Source: SAR202 cluster bacterium (GTDB lineage Bacteria > Chloroflexota > Dehalococcoidia > Lucifugimonadales > UBA2962). Taken from it: 38,879 nucleotides of DNA. The stretch is taken from contig JAKUTS010000012.1 of NCBI GenBank assembly GCA_022447925.1, positions 1 to 38,879 of the forward strand. The letters run 5' to 3'. The notes beneath the pieces were generated by a model. The model was not told where the DNA came from, did no database searches, and saw nothing but the letters and a program-made list of their open reading frames with translations. Made by a program: the position numbers and the translations under genes. Below are positions 19,942 to 29,200 of the stretch, in pieces. Position 1 is the first letter of the stretch, and every line of letters starts with the position of its first letter.

Positions 19942-20541
19942 ATGAAGAAAATCGGGATTTTCGGGGGCACTTTTGACCCGATACATAACGGTCATATATA
20001 TAAGGCAGAAGAAGCACTAGCGAAGCTGAACCTCGATGAGCTCATATGGGTTGTTGCCGGAAACCCGTGGATGAAATCCCGAGAACCTCTATCGGCTGCA
20101 AAGCACAGATTAGAAATGGTGAATATTGCTATTCAGGGCAAGGCCAAGATGAAGTTAACCGATATAGAAGTAAATCGAAAAGGACCAACCTATACAATCG
20201 ACACTCTTAAAGACCTAACAAACAGAAATCCGGGAGATGAACTGGTTCTGTTAGTTGGATCAGATTTGATACAAGAATTTGATCAATGGAAATATCCGGA
20301 TGAAATCCTTTCTCTATCCAAGCTGGCCGTCTTTACTAGGAAAACTACTGTCAAAGACACCTGGAAAATGACGGATTTCTACAAAACAAAGGGGCATAAG
20401 CTCGAGGTATTATGTGGGCCGATTATCGATATTTCATCCACGGCTATAAGAGATAGGGTTATCAGCAAGGCATCAATCAGCGAATATGTGCCAAAAGCAA
20501 TCGAAAAATATATTATAGAGAATAAATTGTATTTAGGATGA
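19942..20541 (+). CDS. nadD: Nicotinate-nucleotide adenylyltransferase
   Basis: A 199-residue nucleotidyltransferase that joins nicotinate mononucleotide and ATP to form deamido-NAD in NAD synthesis. The N-terminal motif GGTFDPIHNGH (8-18) binds ATP and the C-terminal ISSTAIRDRV holds the second phosphate-binding signature. AGGA lies 6 bp before the ATG. obg-nadD is a common bacterial gene pair, which supports the assignment. The stop overlaps a possible SDR start in an ATGA arrangement. Confidence 0.95.
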   Translation: MKKIGIFGGTFDPIHNGHIYKAEEALAKLNLDELIWVVAGNPWMKSREPLSAAKHRLEMVNIAIQGKAKMKLTDIEVNRKGPTYTIDTLKDLTNRNPGDELVLLVGSDLIQEFDQWKYPDEILSLSKLAVFTRKTTVKDTWKMTDFYKTKGHKLEVLCGPIIDISSTAIRDRVISKASISEYVPKAIEKYIIENKLYLG

Positions 20542-20546
20542 GCAAT

Positions 20547-21386
20547 ATGCAACAAATAGACTTGGGGGGACAGGTAGCCGTGATAACTGGGGCCAGCCGG
20601 GGGCTTGGAAGGGCTTTTGCGATTGGCCTTGCTGAAAGAGGTGCTTCAGTCGGAATTTTGGCACGATCAAGTGCGGGATTAAAAGACGTAGGGGACCTAA
20701 TACGAAATGCTGGAGGACACGCAGTAGAAGCTACTTGCGACCTATTGGATGAAAACTCTATAGATGCAGCAATTAAACATATAGAAGGACAGCTAGGAAG
20801 AATTGATATATTAATTAATAATGCAGGCGTAGCCGGCCCAACTGGAGCGGACTGGACATTAGATGCGAAAGAATGGTGGAAAGTTTTTGAAATAAATGTA
20901 TTAGGACAATTTCTAGTTTCTAAGGCCGTGATATCGGGCATGGCAAAAAGGGGCAAGGGAAGAGTTGTGAATGTATCGAGTGCCGCAGCAGGGGTCCCAA
21001 GCGCAAATTATTCGGCCTATTGCGCATCTAAGGCGGCCCTGACTATGTGGACTGAATGCCTCGCAGATGAAGCCGCAAGACACGGTGTAAAGGTCTTAGC
21101 GTATCACCCGGGTACCGTTCGGACTGACATGACAGAATACTCTGCTGGCCAGCCAGAAAAGGATAATCCCATTGTAAATTTCATTAGAGATGCCTTTGAA
21201 GAAGGAAGCGATACTCCCATAGAAAGGTCTGTAGAAAGTCTCGTTTTCGTTGCTTCAGGGGGAGCGGATCATTTGCCAGGACTGCAGATAGATGTTGATG
21301 TTGATCATAAAGAATGGAATACGAGAAAAGCTGAAATCAATGAAAACGAATTATACGTAATCCGTATAAGGGGTCTTGAGAATTAA
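20547..21386 (+). CDS. Short-chain dehydrogenase/reductase (SDR)
   Basis: A 279-residue classical SDR. The cofactor-binding motif TGASRGLG is at 14-21, NNAG in the middle, and the catalytic Tyr158-x3-Lys162 in YCASK with the preceding serine in SSAAAG. HPGTVRTDM follows as the usual cofactor-loop segment. The family oxidises alcohols or reduces ketones with NAD(P). The start is taken at ATG 20547 because AGGA at 20535-20538 lies 8 bp before it; ATG 20538, which overlaps the nadD stop, lacks a site. The substrate is unknown; sitting between nadD and pyrE gives no clue. Confidence 0.9.
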   Translation: MQQIDLGGQVAVITGASRGLGRAFAIGLAERGASVGILARSSAGLKDVGDLIRNAGGHAVEATCDLLDENSIDAAIKHIEGQLGRIDILINNAGVAGPTGADWTLDAKEWWKVFEINVLGQFLVSKAVISGMAKRGKGRVVNVSSAAAGVPSANYSAYCASKAALTMWTECLADEAARHGVKVLAYHPGTVRTDMTEYSAGQPEKDNPIVNFIRDAFEEGSDTPIERSVESLVFVASGGADHLPGLQIDVDVDHKEWNTRKAEINENELYVIRIRGLEN

Positions 21387-21388
21387 AA

Positions 21389-21946
21389 ATGTCAAAAGAT
21401 CTACATTTTGAAATAAAAGAATTGGCTGTTGAAATTGGAGCGTTACTATATGGCTCATTCACCCTATCTGCCGGAGGCAAAAATTCGCCATTTTATTTTG
21501 ATGGACGACTGCTTACCTTAAACCCCAAAGGATCTTATTTAGTGGCAAAGGCTCTCTTGCCCTTAATAATTTCGAGTGGAGCAGAAGCAATAGCAGGTCC
21601 CACATTAGGCGCCGACCCAATGGTCGCCGCAATATCCATGCTCAGCCATACCCAACAAACCCCTATTCCCGGCCTCATAGTCAGAAGTCAGCCAAAATCA
21701 CACGGGACACAAAAATTAATAGAAGGAGCCGTAAAACCCGGCCTGAAAGTCGCAGTGGTAGATGATACGTGCTCTACGGGTAAAAGCATATTTCATGCTA
21801 TGGCAGAACTAGAAAAAGCAGGATGCGAAATCAAGGCGGTGTTCAGTATCCTTGACAGAAATGAGGGCGGGTCAGAAGAAATCAGAAGGCGTGGATATAA
21901 ATTCGATTCTCTATTATCTGCAACCCCAGAAGGCAAAATCAATTAA
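21389..21946 (+). CDS. pyrE: Orotate phosphoribosyltransferase
   Basis: A 185-residue enzyme that transfers phosphoribose from PRPP to orotate to make OMP in pyrimidine synthesis. The PRPP-binding motif VVDDTCSTGKSI is at about 126-137, the N-terminal GSFTLSAGGKNSPFYFDGR is the typical OPRT strand, and RSQPKSHGTQKLIEG is the mobile catalytic loop. The ATG lies 3 bp after the SDR stop, so the two are surely cotranscribed. It converges on rpsU. No other pyr gene is in the window. Confidence 0.94.
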   Translation: MSKDLHFEIKELAVEIGALLYGSFTLSAGGKNSPFYFDGRLLTLNPKGSYLVAKALLPLIISSGAEAIAGPTLGADPMVAAISMLSHTQQTPIPGLIVRSQPKSHGTQKLIEGAVKPGLKVAVVDDTCSTGKSIFHAMAELEKAGCEIKAVFSILDRNEGGSEEIRRRGYKFDSLLSATPEGKIN

Positions 21947-21996
21947 GCAAAAGAGCCAGCTCCATAAGCCTCTCCTCTATTCAGAGAAGTCAGGCG

Positions 21997-22188
21997 CTAT
22001 ACTCTTCTGCGGCGTCTACGAGCACGGCGAATAGCCCTGGCTTTATCAATGCGAGTTTGCTCACCCTTAGATCTGAAAAATCTTCTATCTCTAAGCTCTC
22101 TCATTATCCCAGCGCGCTGAATGATGGACTGAAAGCGCTTAACAAGCGCCTCTCCATCTTCACCATCTCTTAATACTACGTAAGCCAA
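21997..22188 (-). CDS. rpsU: 30S ribosomal protein bS21
   Basis: A 63-residue basic protein with the bS21 signature: VVLRDGEDGEALVKRF, then RELRDRRFFRSKGEQ, and an arginine-rich tail RRARRRRRRV. It joins the platform of the small ribosomal subunit near the anti-Shine-Dalgarno end of 16S rRNA. The start is TTG at 22188, supported by a perfect AGGAGG at 22194-22199 with 5-bp spacing. A hairpin with a T-rich tail lies about 70 bp upstream on the same strand. Confidence 0.95.
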   Translation of the reverse strand: MAYVVLRDGEDGEALVKRFQSIIQRAGIMRELRDRRFFRSKGEQTRIDKARAIRRARRRRRRV

Positions 22189-22244
22189 ACAAACCTCCTA
22201 CTTACGATGTTTCCATGCAAAAGTTTTTAAAAACATTGAAGTTA

Positions 22245-22382
22245 AACAAAGAAACAAAAGCGGCGTTGTGCCGCTTACTAAAGAATTGTAGCATGATCTT
22301 GTGTAACAAGGTTAAAAATATTTACTCACTATATTAAGAAAATAGGGAATTAATAGAAAGAAACCTCGCTGATGCTACAATT
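22245..22382 (-). ncRNA. Candidate small structured RNA between rpsU and uvrA
   Basis: No ORF fills this gap, but the minus strand reads like a small RNA gene. Eleven bases AATTGTAGCAT are perfectly complementary at 22372-22382 and 22284-22294 and would form a closing stem around 77 nt. Inside, GAGGTT can pair with AACCTT, and CTATTAA with TTAATATAG, giving a rod-like fold. Just after the closing stem comes a 7-bp hairpin followed by a T-rich run (terminator). I found no strong promoter and could not match it to 6S, SRP, tmRNA or RNase P RNA. An rpsU leader or attenuator is the main alternative. Confidence 0.35.
22258..22276 (-). terminator. Intrinsic terminator or attenuator hairpin upstream of rpsU
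   Basis: On the minus strand a perfect 7-bp stem AAGCGGC/GCCGCTT with loop ACAAC runs into TTTTGTTTCTTTG. The T-rich tail is only on the minus-strand side, so it would end transcripts heading towards rpsU. Confidence 0.6.
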
Positions 22383-22463
22383 GGAGTTGGAGTTTAAAGA
22401 CATTTTCGACACTTCAGACACCAGGGTTAAACTCAAGCAAGGACAGGCAATTTAAGTACAGAT

Positions 22464-25457
22464 ATGGCTAAACCCAACCAAAGTTCATCTAAAAAAAAAC
22501 GAAGCAACAATGGACCCCCTTCGAATTCGCAAATTGGGGCTAAGCCACTTGATAATATCGTCGTTAAAGGCGCAAGAGAGCACAATCTTAAAAACATTGA
22601 TGTCACGATACCCAGAAACAGCCTAGTAGTAATGACCGGAGTCTCAGGGTCCGGTAAAAGCACCCTGGCGTTTGACACAATTTATGCAGAAGGCCAGAGG
22701 AGATATGTAGAATCACTCTCTTCATATGCCCGGCAATTTCTTGGCCGGATGGACAAGCCTAACGTTGATTATATCGGCGGTTTATCACCGGCCATATCGA
22801 TAGATCAAAAAGGAACTTCACACAATCCAAGGTCTACTGTTGGCACTGTAACTGAAGTCTACGACTATTTGCGACTTTTGTTTGCACGAGTAGGGAGGCC
22901 GAGCTGTCATAAATGTGGCAGACCTGTGGAAATGCAGACCGTCCAACAAATTGTCGACGCAATAATTGACCTACCAGCTGAGAGCAGGGTTCAGGTCATG
23001 GCCCCTGTTGTCAGGCGTAAAAAAGGCGAACACCAAGACGTTCTCGAAACCTCGAGGAAAAGCGGTTTTGTGCGCGCCCGTATTAACGGCGAAATGAAAG
23101 ACCTGTCAGAAGACATTTCTTTGGATAAAAAAAAGTGGCATAACATTGAAATAATAGTGGACAGGCTTGTCATAAAGAAAAATGTCGATATAAGCAGAGT
23201 ATCCGAGTCAGTAGAACAGGCAATGAAATTGGCAAAAGGACTAGTGCTAATAGGCATTGCGAATGGTGAAGAAAAAATATTCTCAGAAAACTTTGCCTGC
23301 GCTAAATGTAATATATCGTTAGGTGAAATCGAGCCTAGAACGTTCTCCTTTAATAACCCACATGGAGCATGTTCGAAATGCGCCGGACTTGGATACAAGC
23401 TAGAAGTTGACCCAGATCTAGTAATTCCGGATGATTCTCTGAGCCTAAGCGAAGGGGCCATAGAGCCATGGTCTCGAAGTGGCATGTCCACTCCATGGTT
23501 TGACAGCCTCCTGGAATCCATGGCAAAGGAGTTTATGTTCTCAACTAAAGTGTCGTTTAAAAAACTTTCTGTGGAGCACAAAGATCTTGTGTTAAATGGG
23601 GCCGGGAGCATCAAGTTTTTAATGACACATATCACAAAAAAAGGGAGAACTTTTAACTGGAAAACCACTTTCGAAGGCGTTCTCAATAATTTAGAACGAC
23701 GACATAAAGAAACAGAGTCTGAAAATGTGAGAAAAGACATTGAGAGATATATGGCTCGTCAGTCGTGTAATTCATGCGAAGGTAAAAGATTAAAACCGGA
23801 AGCGCTCGCTGTAAAAATTGGGGGCAATGGAATTGTAGACGTAACAGACAAGTCAATTGCAGACACGGTGGAATGGGTGTCAGGATTAATTAATGGGAAA
23901 CCTAACGTAGCGAATAAACGCAAGCCGGATCACGATCCTGAATTTCTTAGCAACAGAGAAAAGGCAATTGCTGACCAAATATTGAAAGAAATTCAGGAAA
24001 GACTTCACTTTCTAGTGAATATAGGATTGGACTATTTAACTCTTAGTAGGACCGCCTCTACCCTTTCAGGAGGAGAATCTCAGCGCATACGGCTTGCTAC
24101 GCAGATTGGGTCAGGACTCACTGGAGTTTTATATGTTTGCGACGAACCTTCCATTGGGCTACATCCAGCAGACGGCACTAGGCTAATAAATACACTGCAG
24201 AGATTACGCGACATAGGAAATACGGTGTTAGTTGTGGAGCATGATGAGGCAATAATGAGAGCCGCTGACTACGTGGTCGATTTAGGCCCGGGAGCAGGCG
24301 AGCATGGAGGGCATGTGGTAGCAACTGGGCCAATCAAGCAGATTATAGAAGAGCCTAAATCAGTCACCGGAGCTTATCTTTCTGGAGAGCGAAACATCGA
24401 TGCGCCTAAAAACATCAGGCTAGGAAACGGCAATTCAATCAAAATTTTGAAAGCGGAAGAAAACAACTTAAAAGCCATAAACGTAGAGATTCCTCTAGGA
24501 AAACTTGTTTGTATAACCGGAGCCTCTGGCTCGGGCAAAAGCACTTTAATTAACGAAATACTGTATAAAGCACTCGCAAGACATTTTAACAGGGCAAAAA
24601 ATAGGCCAGGACGACACCATTCAATTGAGGGAATAGAGAATCTAGATAAAGTTGTTGAGATAGACCAGTCTCCTATTGGGCGTACACCGCGGTCTAACCC
24701 AGCTACTTATACAGGAACCTTTACTCCTATTAGGGAGCTTTTTGCATCACTTCCTGAAGCAAAAGTTCGAGGGTATAAGCCCGGAAGATTCTCATTTAAC
24801 GTAAAAGGAGGCCGATGTGAAGCGTGCAGAGGAGACGGATATATTCAAATAGAAATGCAATTTTTGCCTGACGTTACCGTGCCGTGCGAAATCTGTAAGG
24901 GGGCTAGATATAACCGCGAAGCACTTGAGGTTTATTATCGGGGCAAATCAATTGCTGATGTATTAAATTCCACGGTGACTGAAGCATTAGAGACATTTGA
25001 TAAGATTCCGAAAATCAGAAAAAAACTTCAAACTATGGAGGATGTTGGCTTAGGTTATATAAGGCTTGGTCAGCCCGCAACGACACTTTCAGGAGGAGAG
25101 GCTCAAAGAGTTAAACTTGCTTCTGAGTTAAGCAAAAGAGCAACGGGTAACACTATTTATATTCTCGATGAACCAACCACCGGATTATCATTTCACGACT
25201 GCGCATATCTATTAGAAGTTTTGCAAAAACTCGTTGATTCTGGTAACACAGTAGTTTTAATAGAGCATCACCTAGATTTGATTAAAAACGCTGACTGGAT
25301 AATTGATTTAGGCCCAGGGGCCGGTGATGCAGGAGGAGAAATTGTGGCTAAAGGCACACCAAAACAAATCACTCAACGCAAGCACTCCTCAACAGGCAGC
25401 TATCTAAAGGATCATTTGAAAAAAACGGAATTAAGCAGGAGTAATTGTAGAAAATGA
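22464..25457 (+). CDS. uvrA: UvrABC system protein A
   Basis: A 997-residue excision-repair ATPase with two ABC modules. Walker A motifs are GVSGSGKST (59-67) and GASGSGKST (about 687-695); signatures TLSGGESQR and TLSGGEAQR are both present, and ILDEPTTGL marks the second Walker B. Zinc-binding cysteine pairs appear as CAKC...CSKC and CEAC...CEIC. UvrA scans DNA for damage and loads UvrB. The first ~25 residues ([14 protein letters not shown] and more) form a basic, low-complexity extension not present in most UvrA proteins; no later start codon is available before the conserved [10 protein letters not shown]. The stop overlaps the next start (ATGA). Confidence 0.96.
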   Translation: MAKPNQSSSKKKRSNNGPPSNSQIGAKPLDNIVVKGAREHNLKNIDVTIPRNSLVVMTGVSGSGKSTLAFDTIYAEGQRRYVESLSSYARQFLGRMDKPNVDYIGGLSPAISIDQKGTSHNPRSTVGTVTEVYDYLRLLFARVGRPSCHKCGRPVEMQTVQQIVDAIIDLPAESRVQVMAPVVRRKKGEHQDVLETSRKSGFVRARINGEMKDLSEDISLDKKKWHNIEIIVDRLVIKKNVDISRVSESVEQAMKLAKGLVLIGIANGEEKIFSENFACAKCNISLGEIEPRTFSFNNPHGACSKCAGLGYKLEVDPDLVIPDDSLSLSEGAIEPWSRSGMSTPWFDSLLESMAKEFMFSTKVSFKKLSVEHKDLVLNGAGSIKFLMTHITKKGRTFNWKTTFEGVLNNLERRHKETESENVRKDIERYMARQSCNSCEGKRLKPEALAVKIGGNGIVDVTDKSIADTVEWVSGLINGKPNVANKRKPDHDPEFLSNREKAIADQILKEIQERLHFLVNIGLDYLTLSRTASTLSGGESQRIRLATQIGSGLTGVLYVCDEPSIGLHPADGTRLINTLQRLRDIGNTVLVVEHDEAIMRAADYVVDLGPGAGEHGGHVVATGPIKQIIEEPKSVTGAYLSGERNIDAPKNIRLGNGNSIKILKAEENNLKAINVEIPLGKLVCITGASGSGKSTLINEILYKALARHFNRAKNRPGRHHSIEGIENLDKVVEIDQSPIGRTPRSNPATYTGTFTPIRELFASLPEAKVRGYKPGRFSFNVKGGRCEACRGDGYIQIEMQFLPDVTVPCEICKGARYNREALEVYYRGKSIADVLNSTVTEALETFDKIPKIRKKLQTMEDVGLGYIRLGQPATTLSGGEAQRVKLASELSKRATGNTIYILDEPTTGLSFHDCAYLLEVLQKLVDSGNTVVLIEHHLDLIKNADWIIDLGPGAGDAGGEIVAKGTPKQITQRKHSSTGSYLKDHLKKTELSRSNCRK

Positions 25458-26563
25458 TAACCAGTTTAAAAACACCGATGGGCATTGTTACTATTCTCAT
25501 ATTTATCCTTACAATTCTTGCCGCAATATTGTCAGGGGTAATGGGTGCAGCGGGTCCGAGCACAAAAGTTTTGTTCATAGCCTGGCTTTTTGTGCCGGCA
25601 CCGATAATTTTTGTACTATTGGTATGGAAAAAACTGATTGGAATCGCCGGAATCGCCTCAAAAGCCTACATTTCTATCAGTGTAGCCTTAACAGTGCTGT
25701 TACTTTTAGCTGTTGCCTGGAGTGGCTCACAAACCGCTTTGCATCCTGGGCCTGCGTCGGATGAAGAAACCCTTTCAATGTATCCTCAGCTTGAAGCGAA
25801 TATAGAGACAGTGTCATTTTTAGCTGCTGACGGAGTAAAGCTTTCCGGATGGATGGCAACTGGTGACTCAGGAAAAGCGGTGATCCTTTTACATGGATAT
25901 ACCGGTGACCGAACAGCAATGCTTCCTCAAGCTAAAATGCTTTTTGACGAGGGATTCACAGTTCTGTTGTTTGATTTTCGCCATAGAGGAGAAAGTGAAG
26001 GAGATTTTGTTAGTTTTGGGTACTACGAAAAACAGGATGTTTTGGCTGCAGTCAATTTGATTGAAGAAACCGGGAAAACAATGCGTGCATCAGGTGGGAC
26101 TGGTATAGAAAGCATAGGATTAATAGGCTTATCTAATGGCGGAGCGACGGCAATTCTTTTTGCGGCAGAGAACCCAGGCAGAATAAAAGCCCTGGTTATC
26201 GATTCTGCCTTTAAAAGCTTGGATAGCGCGGTTTCTCAAAGCTTTACCCATTTTGTTGGACTGCCGGCTTTTCCATTTGCGCCGATAACGGTATGGTTTT
26301 CCGAGCTAAGAACAGGATTAAATCGCAAAGATGTGATCCCAGAAGAGGCTATAGCTAATATAACCGACACTCCCGTTTTAATTATTCACGGGCTCGAAGA
26401 CGAGACAATATCTTATACAGATAGTGAAGAAATTTATTCAAAAGCAAACCAGCCTAAAGACATATGGCTAGTTCCAGGAGCTGAACATGGAGATGCTTCT
26501 GAAATAGAAGAACAGGAATATCAAAATCGAATAGTCTCGTTTTTTACGGAGAACTTGAAATAA
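25454..26563 (+). CDS. Membrane-anchored alpha/beta hydrolase
   Basis: A 369-residue protein with three N-terminal membrane segments (about 10-33, 39-58, 71-90) followed by an alpha/beta hydrolase domain. HGYTGD (147-152) forms the oxyanion loop, Ser227 in GLSNGG is the nucleophile, the acid is probably in HGLEDETI (about 315) and the His in GAEHGDA (about 345). This resembles the BAAT/dienelactone-hydrolase-like esterases of the YqkD/FrsA kind. The hydrolase domain is probably outside the membrane, judging by the odd number of segments, but topology is not certain. ATGA overlap with uvrA implies coupled translation without any evident functional link. Confidence 0.85.
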   Translation: MITSLKTPMGIVTILIFILTILAAILSGVMGAAGPSTKVLFIAWLFVPAPIIFVLLVWKKLIGIAGIASKAYISISVALTVLLLLAVAWSGSQTALHPGPASDEETLSMYPQLEANIETVSFLAADGVKLSGWMATGDSGKAVILLHGYTGDRTAMLPQAKMLFDEGFTVLLFDFRHRGESEGDFVSFGYYEKQDVLAAVNLIEETGKTMRASGGTGIESIGLIGLSNGGATAILFAAENPGRIKALVIDSAFKSLDSAVSQSFTHFVGLPAFPFAPITVWFSELRTGLNRKDVIPEEAIANITDTPVLIIHGLEDETISYTDSEEIYSKANQPKDIWLVPGAEHGDASEIEEQEYQNRIVSFFTENLK

Positions 26564-26670
26564 ATCGATAGCCCGCAAAAAATATCCTAAAAAGCTAAAA
26601 CATTGTAATTTTGCCTACAAGTGTTCAAAATGTAACCATTCGTTAAATTTTCTGGATGGAGATGAACCAA

Positions 26671-28155
26671 ATGGGACCTGAAATTGCTTTTATGAACGCC
26701 GTAGAGTTAGGTAGCAGGATTCGTAGGCGCGACCTATCACCCGTTGAAGTAGTTAATTTTTTTCTTGAACGAATAAATGAACGCAACCCCGAGATTAATG
26801 CATTTGTCACAATGGTCTCAGATGAAGCGGTACAAAGAGCAAAATCTGCAGAAAGCGCTTTAATGTCGGGTGAGGCACTTGGGCCATTACACGGCATACC
26901 AGTGGCCATCAAAGATTTGTTCACTTTTAAGCCGGGTGTTAGGGCCACTTCAGGCTCTGCCCCACTAAAAGATTATCAATTAGATATGACGTCCTCTTAT
27001 GTTTCTGATATAGAGGGAGCAGGCGGAATAGTTTTAGGGTTAACTAATTCTCCGGAATTCGGACATAAAGGTGCAACTGATAATTACATTTTTGGACCAA
27101 CCAGCACACCTTTCGATTTAACGCGGAATGCAGGAGGGTCATCAGGCGGGAGTGCCGCTGCAGTAGCTGCTGGGCTTGCGCCGTTGTCACAGGGATCAGA
27201 CGGTGGGGGCTCAATCCGAATACCCGCATCGTTTTCAGGGGTGTATGGATATAAACCGTCCTATGGTCGAGTTCCGTTTATAACACGACCAAATGTGTTT
27301 ACTTCATTAAATCCCTTTCTTTTTGTAGGCCCGATAACGAGAACAGTAGAAGATGCGGCACTATTAATGACTGTTATAGGCAAACATGATCCGAGAGATC
27401 CATTCTCACTGCCTGGCGGAGACGTCAATTACCTAGAATCAACTCGTAAGCCCGTTTCAGGAATGAAAGTTGCTTATAGCCCGGATCTGGGTATTTTTCC
27501 TGTAGAGGAAAGCGTGGCTAAAGTTGTCCAAAAGGCCACAGAAGCCTTTAAGGAGCTAGGAGTCGAGGTCGATGAAGTAGAAATCAAAATAGATCGATCT
27601 CAACAGGAGCTTTCAGGTCTGTGGGTTCGGCAAATGGCCATGCTACACATGGAATTAGCTGACATGTTTAAGCCACAGGGAATCGATCTATTAGGCGAGC
27701 ACAACAGCATGCTAACGCCGACTTTTGCAAAAACCCTGGAAATTGGCCAAAAAATGTCGGCCTGGGATGTAAGAAGCGGAGAATTCTTAAGATCTTCCGT
27801 GTACGACCCTATTCAGGACATACTTGACGAATATGATTTTATTGTGTCGCCAACTTTATCGGTACCTCCGTTCAAAAATGCCAATGATGGAAACACCTTA
27901 GGTCCTACAGAGATAAATGGAGAAACTGTCGACCCAACTATTGGATGGTGCATGACCTACCCAATAAATTACACAGGTAACCCGGCTGCTTCTATACCGG
28001 CAGGTCTAAATGCAGATGGATTGCCAATAGGAATGCAAATTATAGGGCGAAGGCACGCAGATGAAGACTTGTTGGCAATAAGCGCCGCTTTTGAACGGGC
28101 AAGACCATGGTTTCAAAGTTATATAGAACTCGAGGAGAAACATAATGGGAGCTAA
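26671..28155 (+). CDS. Amidase signature family hydrolase (copy 1)
   Basis: A ~494-residue amidase of the GatA/amidase-signature family. Counting from an ATG five codons upstream, the Lys-cisSer-Ser triad is Lys86 (PVAIKDLF), Ser162/163 (GGSSGGS) and Ser186 (DGGGSIRIP). The family hydrolyses amides or carbamates; genuine GatA would usually sit with gatB and gatC, which are absent here, so a catabolic amidase is more likely. ATG 26671 is chosen because GGAG at 26658-26661 lies 9 bp before it; ATGs at 26656 and 26662 overlap that site. The end overlaps the phosphotriesterase-family gene by 11 bp, so the two are translated together and probably act in one pathway. Confidence 0.9.
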   Translation: MGPEIAFMNAVELGSRIRRRDLSPVEVVNFFLERINERNPEINAFVTMVSDEAVQRAKSAESALMSGEALGPLHGIPVAIKDLFTFKPGVRATSGSAPLKDYQLDMTSSYVSDIEGAGGIVLGLTNSPEFGHKGATDNYIFGPTSTPFDLTRNAGGSSGGSAAAVAAGLAPLSQGSDGGGSIRIPASFSGVYGYKPSYGRVPFITRPNVFTSLNPFLFVGPITRTVEDAALLMTVIGKHDPRDPFSLPGGDVNYLESTRKPVSGMKVAYSPDLGIFPVEESVAKVVQKATEAFKELGVEVDEVEIKIDRSQQELSGLWVRQMAMLHMELADMFKPQGIDLLGEHNSMLTPTFAKTLEIGQKMSAWDVRSGEFLRSSVYDPIQDILDEYDFIVSPTLSVPPFKNANDGNTLGPTEINGETVDPTIGWCMTYPINYTGNPAASIPAGLNADGLPIGMQIIGRRHADEDLLAISAAFERARPWFQSYIELEEKHNGS

Positions 28156-29200
28156 AAATAAGGGTAAAATACAAACCGTTTTAGGATTGATAAACCCTGA
28201 GGATCTGGGCGCTACCGTTACGCATGAACATCTTCTGGTAGATTTGATGTGTTATTTTTATAAACCCGAAGAAGCAAGCAAGCGAGCATATATTGATAAG
28301 CCCTTTACTATGGATGTAAGAGGTGAATTGCCCCAGATAGCATTCAACATGAAAGCCAACCTGCAGTACTACGATATAGAGTGGTCAATATCAGAGATCT
28401 CTAAATTTGTTAATGCAGGAGGCGGGGCGTTAGTAGACACAACATCTATGGGGCTAGGCAGAGACCCGATAGCGCTAACGAAGATATCGAGGGCAACGGG
28501 GTTAAATATTGTTATGGGTTCAAGTTATTACATTCCACAGGCACATCCGGATAACATCGATGAACTTTCAGAAGAGAATATAGCCGAAGTAATAATTAGG
28601 GACATTACAGAAGGAGTAGCAGATACTGGCATCAAGTCAGGAATTATTGGAGAGATAGGAAATTTATACCCCCTATCGGATACAGAGAGAAAAATTCTTA
28701 GAGCATCGGCTAGAGCTCAAATTGAAACTGGCTGTCCTATTTCTATCCACCCTGGAGCTCATGACGAGTCACCAATGCAAATAGTTGGCGAACTATCACA
28801 AGTAGGGATTGACAACTCGAATATGATAATGGGTCATTTAGACTTTGCGATTGAAGACCATGAAAAATTACTTGAATTGGCAGATACGGGTTGTTTTTTA
28901 GAATATGACATTTTCGGTTTTGAGGAAACTAACTTAGTTTACCTGGGTGAATATATGCGAATGAAAAGTGATGTTGATCGTATAGAGACAATCGAGTTTT
29001 TGATAGACAAAGGCCATTTAGAGCAAGTTGTCATCGGACAAGATGTCTGTCAAGCGAACCAGCTGACCCGATTTGGCGGTAAAGGGTATGCCCATATACT
29101 TGAAAACATTGTGCCAAGACTAAGAAAAAGAGGCTGGGAGCAAGATCAAATTGATCAAATCTTAATCCATAATCCGGCCAAGGCGCTGGCCTTCAGTTAA
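28145..29200 (+). CDS. Phosphotriesterase-family metal-dependent hydrolase
   Basis: A 351-residue TIM-barrel hydrolase of the amidohydrolase superfamily. Metal ligands can be placed: His27 and His29 (THEHLLVD), a bridging Glu near 168 in GIIGEIG (Glu instead of the carboxylated Lys of true phosphotriesterase), His in SIHPGAH, His in IMGHLD, and Asp in IGQDVC. The Glu-type bridge is typical of the phosphotriesterase-homology proteins and some lactonases, so organophosphate activity should not be assumed. GAGGAG lies 5 bp before the ATG. It overlaps the upstream amidase and its end overlaps the convergent second amidase by 4 bp. A lactone, ester or amide substrate is the likely range. Confidence 0.88.
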   Translation: MGAKNKGKIQTVLGLINPEDLGATVTHEHLLVDLMCYFYKPEEASKRAYIDKPFTMDVRGELPQIAFNMKANLQYYDIEWSISEISKFVNAGGGALVDTTSMGLGRDPIALTKISRATGLNIVMGSSYYIPQAHPDNIDELSEENIAEVIIRDITEGVADTGIKSGIIGEIGNLYPLSDTERKILRASARAQIETGCPISIHPGAHDESPMQIVGELSQVGIDNSNMIMGHLDFAIEDHEKLLELADTGCFLEYDIFGFEETNLVYLGEYMRMKSDVDRIETIEFLIDKGHLEQVVIGQDVCQANQLTRFGGKGYAHILENIVPRLRKRGWEQDQIDQILIHNPAKALAFS

